Source: a virus
Reading direction: 5' to 3' (one strand)
IMG/VR virus record: IMGVR_UViG_3300020438_000005
Location: 1 to 33,597 of that record
DNA length: 33,597 nucleotides
Position numbers and translations under genes: made by a program. Under the pieces are notes generated by a model that was not told the origin of the DNA, did not search any database, and saw only the letters and a list, made by a program, of their open reading frames with translations. Below are positions 26,502 to 33,597 of the stretch, in pieces; the stretch's first letter is position 1; every line of letters starts with the position of its first letter.

Positions 26502-29078
26502 ATGGCTAAGTCAAGATTCATACAAACTAGCTTTGCCAGCGGTGAATTGTCACCGTTGTTAAAAGGTCGTACTGATTTAAACCAATATTACGCAGGAACC
26601 TCTACAGCAGAAAATGTTGTTATTGTGCCGCAGGGCGGTTTAAAGCGCAGGGCTGGTACGTCAGTAGTAGGCGAAGGTATATTGCCGCTTATACGCAATA
26701 CGACAACCCCTACAATGCCTAGTGGTGGTACGGCTGGTAATATTAACGATGGTAATTTAGCGACTAACACAACAACGAATGTAATAGGTACAGGTGGCAC
26801 ATCTGGTCAACCTGATTTTGTTGTAGCGCATTATGATATTACGTCAACAACGACAGAGATACTGTTTTTAGACATACGCAAGATTAAAACGGTTACTGTA
26901 TCAGCAACGGTATGTAATCTTAAATTGCAGTATTCAACAGATAATGCAGCTTGGACTACAGCAGAAACGTTTGCTGTAAATAACACCGAACTAACATTTA
27001 GAAAACGTGTGACGTTGGCTAAACGATATTGGCGCTTAGTAAGGTCTGGTGATAGTACAGGTGATTTAGGCTCACAAACAATAAACCTTGCAGAGTTTAA
27101 TTTACAAACTGAAAAAGCTATTGGCACTGAAACAACTAATGCAGTAAAAATGTTTGATTTTGCTGTTGAGTATGACCGTCAGTATTTATGTGTGTTGACG
27201 GAAGGCAATATGGCAATCTATTTGTGCGGTGATACTACGTTACATAGTGCTGATTTAATTATGGACTACACAGAAACAGAGATAATGGATGTACGCCATT
27301 GTCAAACCGAACAGGTTATGTTGTTGTTTCACGAAAACCATGCATCTAAACGCATTATAAATGATGGTTTTTCTAATTATAATTCGTTTGCTCTGGATGA
27401 TATTCCGTACTTGAATGTTCCTCAATTTGATTATAACGATGATAATAGTCCTACGCCTGCTAATGATGTGCAACGTTTAACTTTTAATAGTTTTGTTGCA
27501 GGGGATACTTATCAAATAGATATTGAAGGTGTATTAAGTAAAAATATTACATTTGCTGGTGTAGCTGGAGCGGACCAACAACAATCTACTAAATTTAATT
27601 TAGAAAAAAACTTACAGGAAATGCCTGTATTTGGCGAAACAGGTGTTGCGGTAACTTATGTTAGTAGCGCAATATTTGATATAACAATTTCTGGGGAATC
27701 AACAAAAGATTTTGAATTGTATTCGGGGTTTCCTACATCGGGTACAGCTAGTAAAACATTAGCGTTTGCAAAAACAGCAAATGGTTCGCCACGCAAAGAA
27801 GATGTATGGTCAACAACACGGGGTTATCCAAAAATGGGCGCTTTTCATGCTGGGCGCTTGTGGTTGGGTGGTACTAAATCTAAATCACAAAGTTTGTTTG
27901 CATCTAAGTCAGGTTCGTTTTTTGATTTCTTTTTTGAAGATGGCGCAGATGATGAAGGAATGTTTCTTACGCTTACCTCTAAAAATCTTACATCAATTGT
28001 AAATATAAACTCGGATAGAGGGTTACAAGTATTTACGAGAGGAGCAGAGTTTGTTGTAGAAAATAATACACCAAGTACAGTGTCTATTGTAAGTCAAACA
28101 CAACATGGTTCGTTACCTGTTGACATAACATCAATAGATGGCGCGTCATTATTTGTAGACCAAAACGGTCAGTCTATTCGACAGTATGTGTTTAGTTTTA
28201 ACGAGGATGCATATACGTCAGCAGATATAAGTGTTTTATCAAGCCATTTAATAAAAACGCCAGTAGATATAGCCGTATTGTCAGGTACGTCATCAGAGGA
28301 TGCTAATTGGGTATTTATAGTCAATACAGATGGTACAGCGTCTATATTAAATACGGTTCGCGTTCAAGATATAAATGGGTTTACGTCAGTAAAAGCAGCA
28401 GCAAATATAGATGATGCAACTAACACATCGGCTATACAAAGTTGTGTAGTAGTGCAAAACGAAATGTATCAGGTTGCAAAACGATTCCAAACAGGTGCAG
28501 GATATCGATGGAATATAGAAAAGTGGAATTATGACCGTATGCTTGATGGTGCATATTTTCAAACTAGCAGTTTAAATACTATTACAACATTAGATATTTA
28601 TAACGGTTGTAAGCTACAAGTAGTTGGTGGTAAAACTACAGATGGTGTTATTGTAGGTCGCGTAAACATTGGTGAAAAAACAGTATCCAATGGAGAGATA
28701 ACATTAACTAACGATGAAATTACAGGCATAGATTGTGTTGAAGTAGGGTTTCCATTTACACCAACAATTGAACCTATGCCGTTAAATACCACTATAGGTA
28801 GTGGTGACAATGTAATGCGAGAGAAAAAGATTTGCCGTATGAATGTGCGTGTTTATGAAAGTGCTGGCATTTACATTGATGGTAATCCTGTTCCTAACAG
28901 GCAGTTTAGTCTTGCAGCAACAAGTCCTGTTGGAACAGTTATTACACCACGCACAGATGTTATACAAGACAACAATGGCGGCAATGGATGGGGTATTAAT
29001 GTAGTGCCTGTTATTACTGTACCTAATTCAATGCCATTCCAAATACAAGCAATTGAATACGAAGTGGAGTCATCTTAA
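26502..29078 (+). CDS. Tail tubular protein B (T7 gp12-like nozzle)
   Basis: An 858-residue protein. The opening KSRFIQTSFASGELSPLLKG and 'DLNQYYAGTSTAENVVIVPQGGLKRRAGT' are signature segments of the T7-type nozzle protein. The rest is long, beta-rich and contains 'SKSGSFFDFFFEDGADDEGM' and VNINSDRGLQVFTRGAEFVV, also typical. Six copies form the tail nozzle below the gp11-type adaptor. Length is near T7 gp12 (794). The stop overlaps the next gene's start (TAATG). Confidence 0.9.
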   Translation: MAKSRFIQTSFASGELSPLLKGRTDLNQYYAGTSTAENVVIVPQGGLKRRAGTSVVGEGILPLIRNTTTPTMPSGGTAGNINDGNLATNTTTNVIGTGGTSGQPDFVVAHYDITSTTTEILFLDIRKIKTVTVSATVCNLKLQYSTDNAAWTTAETFAVNNTELTFRKRVTLAKRYWRLVRSGDSTGDLGSQTINLAEFNLQTEKAIGTETTNAVKMFDFAVEYDRQYLCVLTEGNMAIYLCGDTTLHSADLIMDYTETEIMDVRHCQTEQVMLLFHENHASKRIINDGFSNYNSFALDDIPYLNVPQFDYNDDNSPTPANDVQRLTFNSFVAGDTYQIDIEGVLSKNITFAGVAGADQQQSTKFNLEKNLQEMPVFGETGVAVTYVSSAIFDITISGESTKDFELYSGFPTSGTASKTLAFAKTANGSPRKEDVWSTTRGYPKMGAFHAGRLWLGGTKSKSQSLFASKSGSFFDFFFEDGADDEGMFLTLTSKNLTSIVNINSDRGLQVFTRGAEFVVENNTPSTVSIVSQTQHGSLPVDITSIDGASLFVDQNGQSIRQYVFSFNEDAYTSADISVLSSHLIKTPVDIAVLSGTSSEDANWVFIVNTDGTASILNTVRVQDINGFTSVKAAANIDDATNTSAIQSCVVVQNEMYQVAKRFQTGAGYRWNIEKWNYDRMLDGAYFQTSSLNTITTLDIYNGCKLQVVGGKTTDGVIVGRVNIGEKTVSNGEITLTNDEITGIDCVEVGFPFTPTIEPMPLNTTIGSGDNVMREKKICRMNVRVYESAGIYIDGNPVPNRQFSLAATSPVGTVITPRTDVIQDNNGGNGWGINVVPVITVPNSMPFQIQAIEYEVESS

Positions 29079-29518
29079 TGATTTTTGGGTTAACAGGATT
29101 TCAATTAGCAATATTATCTATTATGGGTGGAAGTACAATAGGTCAAATGTATTCTACTAGACAAGGTTATAAAGCCCAACAAGAGTCTATTGAAAGGCAA
29201 GCAGAACAAGAGCGTATTGCAGCAGAAACCGAAGAACTTAAAAGACGAGAAAAAAACAATAGGATACTGGCTGCAAATATTGTTGGCAGTATGGATTCTG
29301 GGTTTTCGTTAGAAGGAACACCAAGTTCTATTTATTTAGCAGCAGCCGAAAAAACAGGTCTAGCAGAAGGATTGCAATCATTAAATACTAATTTGTTGCA
29401 AGCACAAAGACAGCGTGAACGAAACATGGCTGGTTCAGTTGGGCGCAGACAAGTGTTTAGTCAAGGATTAAGTGGTATAACGGATGCAGCGTTAATGGGT
29501 GAATCGTTTACTACATAG
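29078..29518 (+). CDS. Internal virion protein, T7 gp14-like by position
   Basis: A 146-residue protein. A hydrophobic N-terminus (FGLTGFQLAILSIMGGSTIG) is followed by a long charged coiled coil (ESIERQAEQERIAAETEELK). Then comes a 'LAANIVGSMDSGFSLEGTPS' region and a helix ending NMAGSVGRRQVF. This matches the size and shape of ejection proteins in the gp14 slot, which insert into the outer membrane. It comes immediately after the nozzle gene and before the larger internal proteins. Function inferred. Confidence 0.75.
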   Translation: MIFGLTGFQLAILSIMGGSTIGQMYSTRQGYKAQQESIERQAEQERIAAETEELKRREKNNRILAANIVGSMDSGFSLEGTPSSIYLAAAEKTGLAEGLQSLNTNLLQAQRQRERNMAGSVGRRQVFSQGLSGITDAALMGESFTT

Positions 29519-29526
29519 GATATATT

Positions 29527-32055
29527 ATGGCAAGAGAACCTATTACATTTCAATCGCTTGGCACACAGTTTAGACCTATTGGTAGAGACCCTACGGCTGG
29601 TGCAAAAAATCAAGCTAATGCTGAAATATTTGCACAAATAAGGCGTTTAGCAAGCGGTGCTGGAACAGCCGAAGCAGAACGTATAGCACCAGAATTAGCT
29701 CAAGCACAAATAGATGAAGCTAAAACAGCCGCTGTTGAAAATAACGAACCTATTAAAATGCCAGAAAAACGGTTAGGAATAATTCCGGGCGCACAACAAT
29801 ATAACAGACAAATTGAATTAGGATATAAAGCTGAAGTAGCTATGTCCTTTGATAGTAATATTAATGCAATTGCAGAACCATATTTAAATGATAGCTCACG
29901 CAATCCCGCAGAGTTTCAAAAAGTAGCGGAAGGTTTTTTTGAAGGTTTTAGCAAGTCAATTGACCCTGTTATAGCACCGTCTATTATCCCTCAAGCACAA
30001 GGAAAAATATCTAGTTTATTTACATCATTAAATAATAAATATTTAGCACAAGAATTAAAAAACGCAAATGCAGCAGTAAAAAATACTCAATCAATGTTAA
30101 CACGCGAAATGACCGATGCTATTGTTTCTGGTGACAATACAAAAGCAAAAATGCATTTTCGTCAACTTCGTGAAGGTATTGAGGCTTATAGCGCTGCAAA
30201 TCCTAACTTTGACAAAGCAACAGCATTACAGGGTCTTGGCGCTACAAAAAAAGATGCTGAAATTACAGCAGAAGCTAATCGAATATTTAACGAACAAGGC
30301 TCTGGTGCAGCGCTTCAATACATTGAACAGTTTAGAATTAACAAACCGTCCGAATGGACACAAGAACAAACAATAACAAATTTAGCGCAATTACAAACAG
30401 ACATTAATCGGCGCGAGTCAATTAATAAATCATCTACCGCAGCACAAAATGCAGTAATTAGAAATGACCTTAATACGCTATTAAAAATGGCAATGAACGG
30501 AGACAAACTTCCTCCAGAAGATATAAACGAACTAGAAACAAGTATTGCTTTAATGCCTGAACTAGAACGAGGGCCTGCGCTTGAAGTAATCCAAAATGTG
30601 CGGTCAATACAACAGTATACAAGTTTAGATGCTAAAGCGCGGCAAGATATGCGAGAAGCAACTAATACGTCTGAAACATATCCGTTGTATTTAAATTTAG
30701 TAGAAGCAGAAAATAAATTGCAAAACGCTTTTGAACATAAAGGCATTAAACAATTAGTTGACATGGGTATTGTGTCGACAGAAGACATGGATGAATATAC
30801 AGGATTTATTACAACATTATTTGAAGACATTAGTGCAGCAGAAAACTCTGGTGATATTCAAGCAACATTTGACCAATTTTCTGCAAGCTATAAACAATTG
30901 CAAAAATATGCATATCAAGCAAGCGACATAGCTGGCAACCCAGTATCTATGTTTCTTCCTAAACAAGTAGACACGTTAGTAGGTCAATTAAAATCATTTA
31001 CTAAATTAGAAAACGAAGGACAAAATGTTTTTCCTATGGCTCAAAAATTAGCATTAGTAGCCGCATTAAGTGTAGACCCACAAAATAGTATTTTTGCTAA
31101 TTTAGCTAAAAACGGTCAAGGCTCAATGGCTGTGGCTGGGCAAATAATTGCAAATACAAATAATTTTGGATTAGCTCAAACAATACTTCAAGGACAAAAT
31201 CAAATTAATACTAATCCTGAGTTATACAACATTGAAAAACCACTTATGAGTCAAGCAACAGAAACATGGAATGAAATGACAGCAGGAATTTATGATAACC
31301 AACCACCGTTTGTTACAAAGGCAGTTCGTGACGCAGTAATGGCATATTACGTTACATTAGACGATGCTAAAGTAACTTCAACAAATAACGCAATAGATAA
31401 AAGATTATATAAGGAATCGATAGATGCTGTAACAGGTGGCATTTCAAAGTTAAACAACCACAATTATATTCTTCCATTAGATTTTAGACGGGGAATAAAT
31501 GGTAATGATGTTGAAGCGTATTTATTTCAAGTTATGGATAGCAATACGTTTTGGAATATGGAAGAAGTTAAAATGCCCGATTTTAAGTTGCCTGCACGTT
31601 ACAAAGAAGGCAGCCCACAATTTAATCCAATGAGGTTAAATCAAAACCGACCATTTGCAGATAATGGTATTCCATTAATATCAAAAGCAGAATGGGATAA
31701 TGTAGGTTTAGTTAGTGTTGGCACAAATCGTTATAAATTAATTAGAGCAGGGCAATCTGGAAGTGTAAATAACCCAGCACAAATGATTAAAACGAAAAAT
31801 GCAGATGGTGGAATTTCAGATTACATTATAACAATTACGCCAGATATGATTTATACGTTTAAAGAACAAGAACGAATAAAACAAGGCACAAGCGATGCAA
31901 AATTGTCTGATTTAATAAGTCGTGAGCAAATTAAAAGTGCAGAAGCAGGGTCACCAGTTGAACTTAATTTAATTGACAATATGCAACTTAAAAGACAAAA
32001 CGAAGAAGAATGGAAAAAAGCGCAAGTCAAAATATTAAAAGAAATGGATGACTAA
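29527..32055 (+). CDS. Internal virion protein, T7 gp15-like by position
   Basis: An 842-residue, mostly helical protein with many Gln, Asn and Ala. It starts MAREPITFQSLGTQFRPIGR. There is no membrane segment or catalytic motif that I can see. T7 gp15 (747 residues) is likewise a large helical core protein ejected into the periplasm with gp16. Its place between the gp14-like protein and the 604-aa protein fits. A ribosome site precedes the ATG weakly (AGGATATATT). Confidence 0.75.
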   Translation: MAREPITFQSLGTQFRPIGRDPTAGAKNQANAEIFAQIRRLASGAGTAEAERIAPELAQAQIDEAKTAAVENNEPIKMPEKRLGIIPGAQQYNRQIELGYKAEVAMSFDSNINAIAEPYLNDSSRNPAEFQKVAEGFFEGFSKSIDPVIAPSIIPQAQGKISSLFTSLNNKYLAQELKNANAAVKNTQSMLTREMTDAIVSGDNTKAKMHFRQLREGIEAYSAANPNFDKATALQGLGATKKDAEITAEANRIFNEQGSGAALQYIEQFRINKPSEWTQEQTITNLAQLQTDINRRESINKSSTAAQNAVIRNDLNTLLKMAMNGDKLPPEDINELETSIALMPELERGPALEVIQNVRSIQQYTSLDAKARQDMREATNTSETYPLYLNLVEAENKLQNAFEHKGIKQLVDMGIVSTEDMDEYTGFITTLFEDISAAENSGDIQATFDQFSASYKQLQKYAYQASDIAGNPVSMFLPKQVDTLVGQLKSFTKLENEGQNVFPMAQKLALVAALSVDPQNSIFANLAKNGQGSMAVAGQIIANTNNFGLAQTILQGQNQINTNPELYNIEKPLMSQATETWNEMTAGIYDNQPPFVTKAVRDAVMAYYVTLDDAKVTSTNNAIDKRLYKESIDAVTGGISKLNNHNYILPLDFRRGINGNDVEAYLFQVMDSNTFWNMEEVKMPDFKLPARYKEGSPQFNPMRLNQNRPFADNGIPLISKAEWDNVGLVSVGTNRYKLIRAGQSGSVNNPAQMIKTKNADGGISDYIITITPDMIYTFKEQERIKQGTSDAKLSDLISREQIKSAEAGSPVELNLIDNMQLKRQNEEEWKKAQVKILKEMDD

Positions 32056-32063
32056 TTTTTCTA

Positions 32064-33597
32064 ATGTTTCTTATAGAAGACAATAGCAATCAACCTTTAC
32101 CTAATAGTGTTCCTTATGTTCCTATAAACCCCGAAACAACATTTAATTTTTGGGAGTCAGCGGCATCAGCATGGCAAATGGTTGTTGATGAAGAAACAAC
32201 TTTAAGCTGGATGTATAACAATCAAAGTTATTTTGACCGCGATGCAAAAGTAAGAGAATTAGTTTCTAATGGTTTTGATTTAAACCCTTATAGAACATTA
32301 GGGGGTGATGTTAAATATGATGAATTATCGTTAGCTACTAATGGAGCTATTAAAACAGATAGACAATTGTTTTTAGAGCGCAATGAATTATTGGCAAAAC
32401 GACGAGAGCAAAACCAATTAGTGCAAGAACGTGGTAATGGTTTTGGTCAGTTTTTAGGTGCAACCGCAGCTTACATGGTAGCAGAGCCAGTAAATATATT
32501 AGCTATGCCATTAGCAGGAGCATATAGCACAGCTAAAAGTTTGACGGTATTAGGCGCAGCAGCAAAAACCGCAGTATATGAAGGCGCTACAGTTGGTGTT
32601 ACTGAATCAATAATACAAGCTGGCGCAGTTATGCCTTACAAAGAACAAATTGGTTCACCTTATACGTTTTCAGATGCAGCCTCTAATGTTGCTGGCGCAA
32701 TGATTGGCACAAGTATATTTGGTGGTGCTATAGGCGGTGCAGCAAAATGGCTAGAAAACTATGCAAATGCATCAGCAGGATTAAGCCTTAAAAAACAAGA
32801 CGGTTTATTACCAACATTAAAATTATCATCACGTTTAGAACGTAATGAAGATGGAACTATTAATCATACTTACAAAACACCATCAAATAAAGATGCGGAT
32901 GTTGATGATGATGAGGTAGTTGAAGTATTAACAGGTAATTTATCAAACGAACAGCTAGATTCATTAAATACTTTGTTAGCAGAAGCTAGTGAGTTAGATT
33001 TAAAAGCAGCTCAAGATTACGATTTTTTAGATGATTGGAGTAAAACATCTAAATTATTAAACGAAGACGATGCATTTTTAAAAATGCTTGATGAAGAAGA
33101 TACAGAAATTAATTTACGAATTAAAGAAGAAGAAGAAAATTTAAAAAATGCAGGAAAAGCCGAAACCATATGGAAATACATAGCCGATAATGGTGGGCTT
33201 GATATTGAGTGGTTTGCTGGTGGTGATTTTGCTGGTGATATGGCAAGTGCAAAAAAAATACAAGCTGCAAGTGGTCGGCAAGGTAAACGATATGCATTGA
33301 AAAAAAATGGTGAAATTAAAAGTTCTGATATGTTTCACGAAACATTAGTGCAAAGATACGCTTATATTACTGAAGAACAAGCTAATGATTTATTGGAAGA
33401 AATGGCAGGGGCTAATTCAAACCGCGATATATTAATTCCTGACTCAGATTCAAATGTTAAAGAAATAGAACTGCGAATTGAACAATTAAATAGACAACTA
33501 GAAGACAATCAGCGGTTGCAAGAAAACCCTGATTTTAGTTTATTAAAACAAACATTAGAGTCTAAAGATGAAGCGTTTGCTACATTCGATGCAAATG
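32064..33597 (+). CDS. Candidate ejection protein, N-terminal part (continues at base 2)
   Basis: The frame starts at ATG 32064 (MFLIEDNSNQPLPNSVPYVP) and stays open to the window end, continuing at base 2 and stopping at 358 for a total of 604 residues. Around residues 130-235 are glycine- and alanine-rich hydrophobic helices (for example VAEPVNILAMPLAGAYSTAK and GAMIGTSIFGGAIGGAAK), as expected for a protein that crosses the host membrane during ejection. Around 365-455 the order 'NGGLDIEWFAGGD...YALKKNGEIKSSDMF...AYITEEQANDLLEEM' resembles an accessory domain of large polyvalent and ejection proteins. It lies 8 bases after the gp15-like gene. Confidence 0.75.
   Translation, partial: MFLIEDNSNQPLPNSVPYVPINPETTFNFWESAASAWQMVVDEETTLSWMYNNQSYFDRDAKVRELVSNGFDLNPYRTLGGDVKYDELSLATNGAIKTDRQLFLERNELLAKRREQNQLVQERGNGFGQFLGATAAYMVAEPVNILAMPLAGAYSTAKSLTVLGAAAKTAVYEGATVGVTESIIQAGAVMPYKEQIGSPYTFSDAASNVAGAMIGTSIFGGAIGGAAKWLENYANASAGLSLKKQDGLLPTLKLSSRLERNEDGTINHTYKTPSNKDADVDDDEVVEVLTGNLSNEQLDSLNTLLAEASELDLKAAQDYDFLDDWSKTSKLLNEDDAFLKMLDEEDTEINLRIKEEEENLKNAGKAETIWKYIADNGGLDIEWFAGGDFAGDMASAKKIQAASGRQGKRYALKKNGEIKSSDMFHETLVQRYAYITEEQANDLLEEMAGANSNRDILIPDSDSNVKEIELRIEQLNRQLEDNQRLQENPDFSLLKQTLESKDEAFATFDAN
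33521..33597. repeat. Right copy of 77-bp terminal overlap
   Basis: This stretch is identical to bases 1-77. Joining the two ends keeps the 604-aa frame open and gives a circular map of about 33,520 bp. Confidence 0.9.

Noticed and set aside
30315-30830. 171-aa minus-strand open frame inside the gp15-like gene
   Set aside because: It is antisense to a clear virion gene, has no ribosome site, and its Ser/Cys-rich composition is the mirror of the plus-strand codons.
1-33597. tRNA genes, CRISPR arrays, insertion sequences, integrase, phage RNA or DNA polymerase
   Set aside because: None of the expected motifs, repeats or protein families could be seen on either strand; a dedicated tRNA and profile search would settle it.

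Overview
The window is almost certainly a complete, circularly closed phage genome of about 33.5 kb. The first 77 bases recur exactly as the last 77 bases. A gene that runs off the right end (from 32064) continues in frame at the left end (to 358). All genes look phage-derived. There is no host DNA, tRNA, rRNA, CRISPR array, insertion sequence, integrase, RNA polymerase or DNA polymerase that I can see, and no gene-free stretch longer than about 150 bases.

The late (rightward) half has the gene order of a short-tailed phage with a T7-type connector and tail. Going around the circle it holds a small terminase candidate (18830), large terminase (19652), portal (21702), scaffold (23890), major capsid protein (24784), decoration-like protein (25641), tail tubular proteins A and B (25944, 26502) and four candidate ejection proteins (29078, 29527, 32064 wrapping to 358, 358). 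These are followed by a T7 gp17-type fibre base (2811), a receptor-binding and assembly-protein block (4114-9208), lysis genes (9405-10965) and a cluster of very small basic proteins (11004-11493).

The early part is not T7-like. From a divergent control region at 13565-13689, a leftward operon reads HTH regulator, O-like initiator, P-like helicase loader, NinB-like and NinG-like, which is the order of the lambda cro-O-P-nin operon. The rightward operon reads two unknowns, an ERF annealing protein, a YqaJ exonuclease and an SSB-like protein with the bacterial SSB C-terminal tip. A second divergent control region at 18437-18576 drives a leftward set of ten small, mostly unknown genes (18436 down to 15832) and the rightward packaging and head genes. 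This second region contains a textbook proteobacterial LexA box. It also shares a 15-base element with the first region, placed in the same orientation relative to transcription, so the two early operons that converge near 15.8 kb may be co-regulated.

The small proteins at 11027-11493 are of kinds I associate with marine phages. The sigma70-like promoters, the CTGT-N8-ACAG box and the SSB tip ending DDDIPF point to a gamma- or beta-proteobacterial host, perhaps aquatic. This is inference. With no polymerase of its own, the phage should depend on host RNA polymerase and replisome, recruiting host helicase through O and P. No integrase is visible, so lysogeny is unproven, but the switch-like control region and the SOS box suggest temperate ancestry or induction logic.
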